Positions 36,169 through 50,000 of a stretch of DNA of 64,000 nucleotides are shown here, piece by piece. Source of the DNA: Paramecium octaurelia (lineage: Eukaryota; Ciliophora; Oligohymenophorea; Peniculida; Parameciidae); NCBI GenBank assembly GCA_905182995.1, contig CAJJDP010000040.1:280607-344606 (forward strand), given 5' to 3'. Position 1 is the stretch's first letter; the number at the start of each line of letters is the position of its first letter. A model generated the notes under the pieces. The model made no database searches and was not told the origin of the DNA. It saw nothing but the letters and a program-made list of their open reading frames with translations. Made by a program: the position numbers and the translations under genes.

Positions 36169-39149
36169 ATGTCAAATACTTCAATAGATCTGCAATAAGA
36201 AATGCAAGATTCAGTTCAATTCGAGAATAGAGACAATTTCAACATACAATTCAATAGATAATCTATGATGCATGAGAGTACAGAATTAGGAGACACCATT
36301 AATAAACAATTGATTGAAGAAGAACAAAAATAGTTGCTACTTAATCAAATCACTGAATTAAGAATGAATAATCAGCAATTGGTAGAAGAAATCAAAGATT
36401 TACATACTGCTGCTGTCGAACACAATGAGCATCTTTAAGCAAAGAACACTGAGATTACAGAATTGAAATTGCTCATTCATGAACAGAAACAATAAAACAG
36501 AAAAGCAGATGACACTATATAACAACTAAAATAATAAATTTAAGATTTTGAGTACAATATATTTGAGAAAGATGAAACCATGTAAAACTGTTTTATTATA
36601 CTTAAGAGTAGAATTGGGAGAACAAATTAAGAAATTAGAAATGAAAAAGCAGAAATTGGAATTGTCACTAAAGGAGAGTAGAAATCATGTTGCTGCTTAA
36701 AAGTATTTTATAACAATAAACATTATTTAGATAATAAATTAATAGTTTATTATTAAATTGTTCTCAGATCAATATTGATGAAATTAAAACAGAAATTGAT
36801 AATGAATAAACTAAACACTTACAATCAGAAATGTAATCCATCTCATTTAAATAGTTAATTATTGCAAGAAAGTTATGATTAATTATTAAAAGAATAAGAA
36901 GAATCAGAATTAAAAGATAATCAAAAATAGGAATAATAAAAAAAGGACTCCCTTCAATATTAACACACACTTGTAGAATTGTAGTTATTGAAGCATACTC
37001 TAAATTAAAATGCTTAAGAAATGTTGTAGTATGATGAATTGATCGAAAAGAATGAAACAACTATTTAGTAACTCGAGGATACCATCTAATCATAAAATGA
37101 AAGATACGCACAATTATAAAAAAAATTCTACAAATCCAAGTAAAAAATAATAATTTATTTTAGATTAGTAGTTAACGAACTGAAACATAAGGTATAAGAC
37201 TTAATGCTTTTGTAATAAAATGATAAAGCCATAATACTCTAATAATAAAATTAAATTAATTAGACTAAGAAGGATTTGGGTAAATTTCGATATCAGAGGG
37301 ATAGTCTAATCGAAGTTTAATCTAAATTGTTGAAATCTCAGTACATGGAAGAAGAAATCCCAATGAAGTAATTATATATCTAAGTGTAAGAAAATAATTG
37401 GATATTAAAGTAAATGAGGTACAATAACTAATGAATGAATTGACTCAGAAAAAAGATGAATTAACTTAAGAATAGTAATAACACTTTAAATCGCAATAGT
37501 AAATTTTAGAAATGAAAACAAATTCATCTAGTCTTGAATAGAAATACATCAGGTTGGAAGAAGAACTAAGATCACTTAATATGATTATCAACTAATAAGA
37601 AAAGTAAATTAGAGATTATACTCAATAAAATTAAGATATAAAAAGTCAAAATTTAGAATTACATACAAGAATGTCTTAATTTGACAAGGAAACTACTTAA
37701 ATTATCAAATAATTCAAGTAAAAATACTAAATTATTTTAAAGTTAAGAAATTTAAAATTTGAAAAACAATTATAATTTATATGAATAATCATATAAGGAA
37801 CTAGAGACAATGAATCAAGAATTAAATGGTCAACTAAATGATTAAAGCGAATTGACTCAAAAATTTCAGAAATTAAGGTATTAAGTTAGAAATTTAAGTT
37901 TTAGTGAGGAGAATAACTAATCAAAGATACTTATTTCATAATTATAAGAGAAGTTGTTGCTAATAAATACAAGATAAGTTAAGGAGTAATTTTAACAAAC
38001 TTATTTAAAAACTAAATCAATCTCCTTATAGACTGATCCAATTGTTGATAAGCTAGTTATTTAGAATGAAGAGGACAAATTAAGAGATGTGGAAAATACA
38101 ATTAATTTTATTATCAATAATTTGGATACTATGAAGGAGAAGATTAATTTGAATCAAACCAATATAAACGAATTATTAGGTTTTAAATAAATAATCTCTA
38201 ATTTGATTTTAAAACAACAAGGTGGAGTTTAAGAGAATGAGTAGTGCTAGGAATCAACCTAAATTCATACTCCTAGATCTATAGAAAAAAAGGATAATAA
38301 GGAGATTGAGTGTCTTAACTAACAAATTCATTCTTTAGAACTTTAGTTATTGGAAAAGGTTTCAATGATAAATGAACTCTAATTGTAATTATAAAAATAA
38401 GAATAATAAATAGAAAATTTGAAATTAAAAGAAACTGAAAAGCATCTTTTGGATATTATTGTTTCAGATAGGCAATAATTATGTGAATGCAAATTATAAT
38501 AGGAATACAATAAATATGTTACAGACACTCAGAATTTTGATCGGATTAAGCAATTAGAGAGTCTGAATATACAACTTAAAATAAAGGTACTTAGATGATA
38601 TTTTTTTGATAGCTTGAGGCACAATAGGAGATAGCCAAGGAAAATTTACGCTTAAGAAAGAAGATTGCAACTCTGGAGAATTAGGAAATGAAGCAAAGCT
38701 CGACTTCCCCCCAGAAAATCTTTAATAGCAAGATGACTCTTAATACTTTTTAAACTAATTCTACATAGAAATCGATTGAGAAGAAGAGAAGCCACATCGG
38801 AAACTAAAATTATCACTCATATTAGAGTAATCTTAAGTAATAATTAATTGAATCTGATACAATTTAATCTAAAAGATATGTAGAAATGTTAAAAAAATGC
38901 ATAGAGGAATAGCAAATGAAGCTATAATAGAGAGAAGATTTGATGAAATAAAGCTTTGTTCTTTTAAATAATTTGTCAACAGATTTAAAAAAAAAATTAA
39001 ATTTAATTAATAGCGAAGATTTAACAAAAAAAAAATAAGTTATTACATTTATTGAAAAAGTCTAGTTGTAAGTCGATTTTGTAATGAAAAGACTTTTATA
39101 AAATAGAAATACTGATTGTGTTTCACCAACTCGATTAGGGAAAGACTGA
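36169..39149 (+). CDS. Long coiled-coil protein
   Basis: Starting MSNTSIDLQQEMQDSVQF, the gene joins at least six introns (25, 28, 22, 23, 25, 26 nt, plus a likely in-frame 24-nt intron at about 37141) to give about 935 residues ending SPTRLGKD. Almost the whole length is heptad repeat rich in Gln, Glu, Lys, Asn and Leu, with no signal peptide or membrane helix. A Ser/Lys-rich break around 38700-38830 (SSTSPQKIFNSK) separates a C-terminal helical region. It is probably a cytoskeletal, basal body or ciliary structural protein (inferred). The next gene starts only 40 nt after its stop codon. Several introns have AAG acceptors. Confidence 0.75.
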
Positions 39150-39188
39150 ATATTATATATATTAATAATTTTTAATTTAATATCACTT

Positions 39189-42100
39189 ATGCTGCCATTT
39201 GGGTACATTGTTTTGTAATATTTAGTTTTTAGTGATTTAAATACTTAGGATTTGAGAAACAGCAGAGGTGTAGTACAAAAAAGTAGAAGTGCAAGAAATT
39301 TATGGTAAAATGATCAGAAGAGTCCCAGAGCAAATGTGCAATAGAGGAAGTAGTTATAAAACATTGATAAGTTAGAACGAGAAAAAAGAGTACTTTTAAG
39401 TTTGAAAATGTGCATGATAACATCATTCAAATTTAGTTGGCTTCAGATGAGAGCTACGAAATGGATATCAATGAAGAGATAGAAATTGATAAAAAAGCTA
39501 TGTCGAGAGGTATGCAAAACGAAATTAGTCCTGATAAAAGGAAAACCTTTAGAGCTAAGCAATTTCAGATTTATAAAACTCTTCAAGAATATATGGATGA
39601 GGAGTTGATTGAAGAAGATCGAGAGGATATTCAAGAGCAAACTCCAACTCCTATCTAGAGGCAAAATCAAAAAATAACTCCTGAAGAGATCATATTTTAA
39701 AGGAATTTATAAATCCCAGATATTATATCTGAGTTTACGAAATTGTATGAGTCTGATCCTCACAATGACAATTACAATCTCTAATTATTACACGTAGAAG
39801 GATGGGAAGAAATATGGCTAAACCATTAATTTTATAAAGATGCATATATATTACTATGGTTAAGAAAGTTAATTGTAACATTTTTTAATTCAATTTCTTT
39901 GATTTGTTATAAAATTACCACCAACATCGTGTCAAATTTTATAATGCTTTTATTAGTATCAATAAATATGGTGTTATACATAACCAAATTTTATGATGAT
40001 GTCTATACTCAATACAAACAATTATTTGATGGATGGTCATTAAGTATTAAATGTTCAATTATAATAGTCTTCTTTTGGATTTATGTGGTAGAGCATGGCA
40101 TAAAGATAGTTGGATTAGGATTAGTTTAATTTTTTAAGGTATTTTGGAATTGCTATGATTTAGTAAATGTAAAAATTATAAACATTTTATATAGTTAATT
40201 CTCTTTGGGTTGTACATTTATGGAAGTTTGTCATTTGATTTTTCTCCCTTGAGAGCAATGAGAATATTGATTTAGTTAGCAAAGATTTCATCGCAATTAT
40301 AAAAAACATTGAAGGCATTAACTGAATCGTTAAAGAATATGATGGAAGCATCTTTGGTGGTCTTGATTTTTTGTATATTCTTTGCTAATGTTGGTGTTCA
40401 TTTATTCAGTCAATTATTATTGAATAGATGCTTTTATATTGAGGAAGGGATTTAGGATTTCAATTAAAATATTTGTGGTTGGGTGGATTGTCCTAACAAT
40501 ATGAAATGTTTTTAGTCTTTGAATAATGTAGACACTGCTACTAATTTTGATAATTTCTTTTTTGCCTTTGCTTAAATCATACGTACAATTACAATGGACA
40601 ATTGGACTGATGTTATGTATTACACTATGTATACATTAAGTCCAATGACTTGGATTTATTTCGTCCTTGTCATTTTTATAGTAGGTATGAAATTGCAATA
40701 TTCCTTTAGGTTTTTTCGCATTTAATCTGATTATTGCTGTTTTGAAAACATAATATTCATAAATTGTATCCAACTATTAAGAGGATAAGGAAGATTTATC
40801 AAATAAATAACCTTACATAGAACCATTAAACCTAAGATTTATAAAAAATATAGGATTGTACAATTAAATAAAAACATTATAAAAAATACGCAAGAAAGCC
40901 TCTCACTAATCGCTTTCTCAGAGTCATGTTTCTTAAAATAAGTCAATTGATAATTAAATATTTTCACCAAAAGGAAGTCAATTGATACAAAAATCGAAAG
41001 TAATTTCCCAATTCACAGGTGGATTTGGTTAAATCAACAAATTGTAAAAAATGGTGAGGAGAGCTAAGACTATAAAGGAGAAGAAAAAGTAATAAAGGTT
41101 GATCTTATCAGCCAGACAGCAGAAATTGTTGTTGAAGAGAGAGAATGAAGAGATGGGCATAATTAATAGCAATGAATAAAGCATTTTCGATAAGTGTAAC
41201 TTAAAAGCTATTTTGTAACCTCAAAGAAATTTTAATATTGAATAATCAAAATATGAATAAACTGTATAAGGGGATATAAAGGGCAAAAGGATACTGATGA
41301 GTTTAAAATACAACGATGTCTTGGCATGGAAATTAGATCTGAAGTATTCGCCATACCATTCAACATCCAAAAGAGATGTAATAAGTGAACTCAAAGAGAT
41401 AATGTAGAAAGAGAAAAAGTTGAAAGAGTAATATGAGAAGGTTAAAAGACAAAATTTGAAATAATATTATATGCTAGACATCTATGATAAGTAAAGAGAG
41501 AAAATATCATAATAATTGTAGTCTTCGGATAATGGAAATCCTTCTATTCAAAGACTCTATAGTATAAAATATGATATAAATACCAGAAATAAAGACCAAA
41601 ATATTACATCTAAATTGAAATTAAAATTTCCCATTAAATCAAGTAGAAGAATCTTTGGATCTGAATTAAATATGGGTGATTCAAATAATGAAATTCCTAC
41701 TAATAAGTCTACAATTACTCGTAAATCATACTATGATCATTTAAGAAAGCAAAGACTGTTTTTCCAGAGATCTCAAACTAAAATGCATAGGGCAAGTTCA
41801 GATGCCTTTATGGAATTCCCTGAATGGCAGGAAGGGTAATCGTATATCACAATAAATGGTATAAGGTGGAATCATGATGCTTGTTCAATTTTGATTAATA
41901 GAAAGATTAATGAATTGGATGAGGATGATGATAACGAGGACTCAGATGGTGATCAAGTTTTAAAATTAGATTGGATGGATCAAAATTATGAGCATTATAT
42001 CCAAATTAGAGTAATTAATTTAGATTATAATAGAAAAAAGAATTAGAGTAAGGCTTTATAAGAAGACACAATATCTCTATGCTCAACATCTTGAATAATT

Positions 42101-45100
42101 TAACAAAAAATAAGTTGATTTCTATACTCAAATCACTAAATAAACATGACTATAATATTTGGATCTAAGGATTTTATGGCTACTGGATTGTTCTCTAATA
42201 TAAATTGCATAAATTATTGGAGGAGAAAATGGTATCAATTATTTTTGATTTGTACACTATGGTTAATTTCTTTATTTTGTGTAGTGAAGGCTATTTGAGT
42301 TCAGATTTGGTTGATTCGATTAATTCAGTTATGACATTCCTATTATTGGGGGAGATAGTGTTGAAGATCATTGGTTATGGAATTAAAGATTTTAGCAAAA
42401 AGTCTAGTAATAACTTAGATGCCTTTGTCATTGTTTTGTGTTTGTTATAATACTTTATTTCAATCACTTAGCCATATTGGTTGGAATAATATAGCAGCGA
42501 AATTAAAGTGTTAAGAGCATCAAAAGCCTTCATGTTATATAGGGTGATCAAATATAATAAATTTGTCGTAAGAATAATGAAGATCGCCTAATTAACAATG
42601 AAGTCATATATAAATATCACATTTTTAATGTTTTATGTTATCTTTATGTATGCTATAATGGGATTGTAATTTTTTGTGAATAAATTTGATGAGACGTAAA
42701 GATTAGCTTAATTGCATTCATTTAATAGCATAGGAAAATCGTGGATGACTGTATTTAATACAATTACAAATGATGATGCAGTTGGTATGTTGAAAGTGGC
42801 TACTTAATACACCGATACATGGATTGGATTGCTATTTTATATTACAATGGTGTTTGGTTTGAACTATTTGATATATGGTTTGGTGAGTGCAGTATTGTTG
42901 GATGCATTCTCGTCTGAATTAGAAAAGGGCAACTAGTATGAGGAGAAGAGAGAGAGAATATTGTAGAAACTAGGGATACAAGAGAATATCAATCAGAATG
43001 GCACTTAATTAGATACTTTATCATCATATAAGAATGAGAAGGATGAGAATGACGATATTCTCAATGATATCAAGATTTAATAATAGCAATTTATAAAACG
43101 ATAGACATTTAATAGCAAGAAGAGCATTTATCAATAAGTACCTGAAACAGTTAAACATATATTCAGTAAATAAAAATCTTTAGAAATCTAGTATTACAAA
43201 GATATTGAATGTGAATATTCACTATTCATATTTAAATATGAGAATAATTTTAGAAAGTTTTGTTATCGAACAACGAAATCTGTGATTTTCAAATTTGTAT
43301 TGAATAGTTCAATTTGCTCTTCTGTAGCAACGATGATCATCATCTCATTTGATGACAGCTTACCATCATTACATACGAATAACTTAAACACATTCTATGA
43401 GTATCACTTATTCGCTGTGAATCTAATCATAACTATTACTTATATTTTGGAGATTATCTCTCAAGGGATGTTATTGGATTAAGGAGCATTCTGCAGAGAC
43501 ATATGGAGATTTATAGATATCCTATATTTGATTAGTTATTACTTGTCCTTTATGACTCTGTCTCCTTTTTTGAAATTCTCACTTTATCTAAGTAACAATT
43601 AATCAGTATTTTAGTTTATCTACGTCCTTTGATGATGATAAACATGTTTCAAAGCATCCAAGGTATAAAAAATGCAATGAGTTTGAGTTTGGTGCAAATT
43701 CTGAACATTATTGGAGTTATTTTGTTAGTTTTTTTAATATTCGACGTCATTGGAATGCATTTATACTAAAACAAAATGGGTTATTGTGAAGACTTAATGA
43801 ATTTTTATGTGAATGAATTTCAATGTTCTCAACAAAACAAGAGATGGGTAATTCATCCATACAACTTCGAAAATATCCTAAATGGGTTGTTGACACTATT
43901 CTTGGCTGCATCTTTAGATGGATGGGGAGAGATCATGCAAGTATGTTTTAATGCAAATGATTCCAAATATGGACCAACACCTCTTAATACACAATGGGCT
44001 ACCTATTTATTCTTTATTTTGTTTATTTTCATTGGAGCAATGTTTTTCATGGGATTCCTCACAGGCGTTCTCTTCACAGAATTTTAAAAGTATACAAAAC
44101 AACTGGAAAATAAATATTTAACTAGTGATCAATCGCAGTTTCTGAAAATCTCAGAATTGATATTATAATAAAGTCCAGGTTACAGCAACCCTCCCAAAAC
44201 TCCTTTGAGAAGATTATGCTATAAGGTTGTGTTTAGTCTATGGTATCACAAATTTTTCATTGTCGTCTTATGTATCAACACCATAGTGTTATGCTTGTTC
44301 TATTCAGATGCCCCTTATGAATACATGTCAAATCTAAATAAGACGTATTAAGTATTGACAGGCGTGTTTGCTCTTGATACAATCATTAAGTTATTGGCTT
44401 ATGGTCCAAATAGATATTTTGGTATATATACTGTTACTATTTAAAGCTACTAATTGGAGAGTTATTGAATTGTCTCTTTCGTTTATAGCTGTAGCTGATT
44501 TTATCTATGATAATTATTGGGGATGGTTCACTACCTTCTTAGGAGCTAATTAATCAGACAAATACTTCACATTCTATAGGATTTTGTTTTGCTTGCGAGA
44601 CATCCGTATACTTTTGATTATTCAAGAATTCAAGGGGTTACTTAGATTATTGAGAGTCCTTTTGTTTTCGATGCCTTTATTATTTAAAATCTTATACATT
44701 CAAGTCATAGCTTAAACTACATATGCTCTCATAGGGAAGGAATTGTTTTCACATATTACAAATGGATCAGTTATTGACGATAAATATGCAAATTTTAAGA
44801 ACTTTATTAATTCTGCATTGTTGATGTTCAAATGCACGACAGGTGATGATTGGAGAGCTCTGTTGATTGACTGTTCTCCTCAAAACTATTTTTGTAAGAG
44901 TGACAGCAATTAATGCGGTTCTTAATGGTCCTTGCCATTCTTTCTTTCATATTATTTATTTTCAAATATCATCATCATGAATCTATTTGTATTAGCTTTG
45001 GTGGATTAGTTTGAAAGTAATAGCACATTATTAAATCTTAGATTTCTTCAATGCCTCTACTAATGCCATCCAAACATTCGTTGAAAATGTTGATCACTTT

Positions 45101-45978
45101 TGCAATGTGTGGTGCAAATACACATATGAAACTAAAGGAACCAAATTGCATACACGTTTTATTGCTCGATTTCTGTTAGATTTACACGAACCTCTAGGAG
45201 CTCTCGAAGGAGACAATGTATGGGATGCAGCCAAGAGTGCATCCAATTTTAGGATCAGATCAAACAAATAAGGTTATGTGTACTTTAATGAACTACTTTA
45301 TGAGACAATTCGATTTGCTTTTAAAGAGAGTGTATTCAAATCAGGATCACTAATTGGTAGATCACAAATGAAGCAATTTGATTTAGCAATGAAAAGGAAA
45401 ATGAGAGAAAATAACATAAAATAAGAATCATAATTAGATGAAGATTACTTTTAAGAAGAGTACATTTCCAAACATCAAAACTTCAACATCCTCTCAGAGT
45501 ATCTTAATGTATTGATTGCTCTTAAAACATGGGAAGCTTACACTGTTAAATTGATCGAGAAAACCAAAAAACTTGATGAATACACAGAATAAACCAGCTC
45601 CTCAGATACTGAACAGAAACTCTCAATGAGTATTGTACCTTCAGTTTAGAATGCATTTTAAAACAGGTTGGGATAGACCCTTGAGTTAGATACTCAAAGG
45701 ATATCAAGAGATTATTGCCATTTGAATATTTACAAGGAAACTAATTTTTATCAATATTAATAGCATTGCATATTATTAGAACCCTTCAGTAAATAGTCAG
45801 CACATAATACAGTACTTCAAAAATCTCCATCAACATTACATGAAAATCAAAGTATTTATAATACGTAAATAATTATTTAGGATAACCAAATCCCAAGAAA
45901 ACATTAATTAAAAGACAGTCTTCTCTATTTAAATAGAATGTACAATCATTCAAAGATGTGCTAGAAAAAGTATTTTGA
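39189..45978 (+). CDS. Four-domain voltage-gated cation channel alpha subunit (CaV-type)
   Basis: Eight introns (39350-39375, 40169-40194, 40685-40709, 42011-42033, and near 43592, 44412, 45012 and 45852) give 2195 residues. Four repeats each have S1-S6 and a pore loop; the long DI-DII linker (about 40760-42150) is basic. Pore motifs are TMDNW in DI, TNDDA in DII, SLDGW in DIII and TGDDW in DIV, so aspartate stands at all four filter positions where L-type CaV channels have glutamate. S4 helices are weak in arginine, strongest in DII (YRVIKYNKFVVRIMK) and DIV (LRDIRIL). After DIV S6 comes a soluble tail with NVDHFCNVW and WDAAKSASNF, like the EF-hand/IQ side of CaV channels. Expected role: Ca2+ entry for ciliary reversal or trichocyst discharge (inferred). 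Confidence 0.92.
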
Positions 45979-46013
45979 TATAAGATTTATACTAATAATT
46001 ATATATAAACAAA

Positions 46014-47013
46014 TCAAAATGCAATTTATTATTTCTTTCTATCTTCCACTTCTTCTTCCTCCTCATACTACAATTTTACTCTTGGCTTCTTCTTCTTAAC
46101 ATCCTTCACTTCATCATCTACAATTTTTATTAATACTTACCATCTCTCCTTAATTAATTAAATGTTTATTTCTAAAACAATCTTTTATCATCCTCTTCAT
46201 CATCATCCTCCTAATCTTCTTCATCATCTTCCTCTAAATCATTTGGATCAAATATCAATTCCTCATCTGAGTAATCTTCCTCCTCCTCTTCCTATTCCTA
46301 TTGTTCTCTCTATAGAAATAATTATTCATTAGTATTTACTTCTTCTTCATCTTCCACCTAATTCTAACCAACGACCTTCTCAAAAGCCTTAGTATTGTAA
46401 TTCATTATCTCATTGTATACTCCATTTTTCAATCTGTCTATCAATTCCTATTCTATGGCATTCTCCAAATTGGCAGCCACCAATGCTTTCTATTCTCTTA
46501 TCTTATCTCTTCTTTCTGCCTTCTTTTTAATTGGAATCAATTCCTTGCTATTATATATTATTGTTTCATACAATCCCTTCAATCGCATCTTCCTTATTCT
46601 TATCAACATCTGTCTTAGTTTGGTCAATCTTTGCTTATTTTTGTGAATTATGAAATTGCTCCAATATTTCAACTATTCATCTATTTATGCCAATGCCTAT
46701 AATTTATATATTTTCTAAGTTTACTTATTCATAGTTCTTCGATAATAGTATCTTCTCCCACAATTCTTTTGGTTTTTATGCTCTTTCTGCTGTTTTTACG
46801 TAAAGATAACATAATCCCTTTTCTTCTTTAATTGTGGCATATTATGAATTTGCTAATGGACAGGATTATTTAGAACATAACCCAGTCACATTATATTCAT
46901 TTCTACAGAAATTCTATGAGATTGTTCTAATCATACTACTTTTTTTCTTACTTTATCTTAAATGAGCAATGACCTCTATTTATGACCTGCCATACAACTT
47001 CGTCAATTTACAT
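46014..47013 (-). CDS. MAK16: MAK16, 60S ribosome biogenesis factor
   Basis: Four exons (introns of 25, 28 and 23 nt) give 307 residues, typical for MAK16. Seen: [79 protein letters not shown] and [14 protein letters not shown], then [15 protein letters not shown]. The Cys/His spacing (HC, FC, LC, SC) is the MAK16 metal-binding N terminus. The C terminus is strongly acidic (Glu/Asp tracts at about 46170-46330), as in yeast and human. MAK16 is a nucleolar protein of early pre-60S particles. The stop lies 34 nt from the convergent channel gene, and the start 58 nt from the upstream TAF1 stop. Confidence 0.96.
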
Positions 47014-47071
47014 AATTATTAATATTATTGAAATAAATAAAGCATTTTAAATGAAATGTGAAAAATATACT

Positions 47072-50000
47072 TCATTACAACCCCTTCTTTTTCTTCTTCT
47101 CCAACCATATCTTCTTCTCCTTCTTTTAAAAAGCCTCTATTTTTAATTTATAATTTTCCTAATCCACAATTAAAAATGGCTTAATATCCTCATCATTGTA
47201 TTCCAAGTCCTTATTCTTATCATCCTTATCCAAATCCCTCTTTGTTCTCTTCTTCTTTACTTCTTCAAAATCCTCGAAATACTTCCCCTACACTTTGATT
47301 GTAAGATTCTAAATCAATTTAGCTAATTGTTTATCCAATTCCTTTTGATACTACTCCTTCTGCTTTTTGGTTGTCTATCTCTAATTTTTGGCATACTTTT
47401 CAATCACATTCAATTACTTTCTCTACTTCTCATCCAGTAACTCCAAGTTCTTCCTAAACATGACAGCATCCCTACTATCCTTATCATCTGGATTCTAAGA
47501 TTACTATAGAAATGCCGTTAACTTATTGATCATTCTCCATCTCTTTAAGTTGGGTTCAGTCTACACAATGATAAATTAATATAAATACAGTCAATCCTAA
47601 TTTTCGAGATATATTTTAAATGTCCTCCACATGCAACTTACGTAAATCATTTTCAGTACCCATCACCTAAGGTTTCTTCTCTTGGATGGCATTCTGTCCT
47701 TTCTCACCTCTTGCTTTAAGCGGTTTCTTAATGTAATTCAAACCTCCATGACCAGATGTAGGATCTCCGATTCCATACAATAACATCCTTCCGGTTTGAT
47801 TAGCTGAATGCAGAAATGACTAGGATAAGGACCATGCAGTCATGTTTAGTTCGTCTTCAATCCTCCTAGCAATAACCCAACTATTAAAATCCTAAGGGTT
47901 TCTAGATAAATATTCTTGGAGAGTCTTCTTCATCTTATCGCTATTCTTAAGTTCCTTCAACCCAAATTCTTATAATAAATATGATGAATGCAACATGGAT
48001 TCATACAGACACACCTAATTAGCAGTTATGTCATATTTCAAAACCTGGATGTCGTCATTACTTCCCTTCTGATATCTCCAAGTTTTTTGATTTGATGAAT
48101 CCTAAATCCCTTTACATTCTTTCAAAGCAGATCTGATATTGGTATGACTTTGCTTTTAGAATATCTATTCCAATTCATCTTGCTTCACTTCTTAGTCCAT
48201 CTTGAATTATTTCTTAATGTAAGTTTTTAGACAGTTCTTCAGAAATGTTCCCAAAGGTCTTGAATGAGGAGTGAATATTTCTACTTTCGGTTCAATCTAA
48301 CCAACCAAGTAAATACAATCTATAGGTCTGAGTGTATATTTATAATGACAATTATCAACTCTGGTTCTCACCAATAGGAAATCAGTGACTGGCAGTTTCT
48401 GTTTGAAAATGGGAGCTCTGTAGAGTTCATTCTCTATAACTGCTATGCCTATGAATCGCTCATCTGTTAGTTATCCCTGAAGTGGGATTGTTCCATTCTT
48501 ATCAAGAAATCGAATTTAACCAATATTGCCTAATTGTTCAACTAACATATTTTTGAATTCCCAAAGAGTCATTTCCTCATTTGAAATCTATCCCATTTGC
48601 CCGTAAGTACTTCTATAAGTCCCTTGGAGACTGTTCTCTTAAAAGTTATTGTAATTGTCTCCTTCATCTTTGATTCTTTTCTGATTGAATTGCAATAGTG
48701 CCCTACTAGGATAAACATACCTAGTCACTTTAGAACACATTCCAGTATTGTTCAATAACAATGGTCTTTGTTCTATGTATTCCATCAATATAAAGTTTCC
48801 CTTTGACAATGATAGATTTTCAACTTGTTTATAATACTCATGACTATTCTATTTCTCAGTTGATTCTTCAAGTAAGATCTCCCTATTGTCCTTCTTTTAT
48901 TCCTTGATATTTACTAATGGAACCAATTCTGTTGTCCATGGATCAAAATATTTGACTTGTTCTCTCTCCAATCCCAGAAATTCCCTCTTCTCTTCATACA
49001 AATTGTCGACTATATTATTTCTATGATATCTTGCATGTTTTATTAAAACCTAAGAAAAGTCATTCAAGAGAAAGGATTCTGCCACTTGAGAATGATTGTA
49101 GAATGGCGTAGTTTAAAATGCCTTCATTTTAGACTCAATCAAATTCAGCAATTCTTTGTTACCTCCATCCTCATTGACAAATTGCTAATTGAAATCCTAT
49201 TGTTATTATATTCCATCCTCAAACTATGACAAATCATAAGACTCTTATTAATCTTCTACACTAAGTAGATTCACATGAGACACAGCACTTCTATTATCCT
49301 TTTACCTTGAAACTATGGATGGGGCAGCCAATCTATTAGCTAATTGTTGTTGTGTCCCAATTTTTTCTGGAAACTTCTTTTAATGCATTAAAACTTCCAA
49401 TTTCTCACTAAAGAACTATCGATTCTATAGATCAATTTCTACTCTGTTATAGGCTTCGAACGATTTGGATAAGAAATTCTCTTTCTGACCCATGCAGAAT
49501 TCAATAATCTCCTTATTGTAATACGAATAATTGTCCAAAGCCTTTTAAAACTCTTATTCCTTCTTATCGATTTCCACTTATTTAAAACTTTCATCTGGTT
49601 ATTGATTTTACTAATTCTATTATTCATTCAACTTCTTTTCATCCTCTAATTACTACTGAATTCTTTGCATCAACCCCATTCCTGGTTCATCAATCTGGGC
49701 TTAACATTTTAATGCATTAATATCCTATTAGGGACATTAATACAAAAAGGATTCCTTGTTTAGAATCCTCTGTTGTTTTTAATTTTACATTTCTGCATTG
49801 AATAGTTCTTATTGTTCATTCTCAAATAATTTGAATTTATTAGTAAAGAACCTCTTTAAATTTTCACTGTCTTTCTACCTAATCTATGCTTCCAATTCCA
49901 TCTGATTTTTTTTGGGATCCTAATCTATTTAAATCTATTATTAAAATTCCCGATTCTCCTCTAAGGGATACGCATTGTTATTATCAGTAGTGGTATTTTA

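Noticed and set aside
36660..36760. A frameshifted or broken coiled-coil gene near 36700.
   Set aside because: Introns of 28 and 22 nt account for the changes of frame, and the summed exon length fits.
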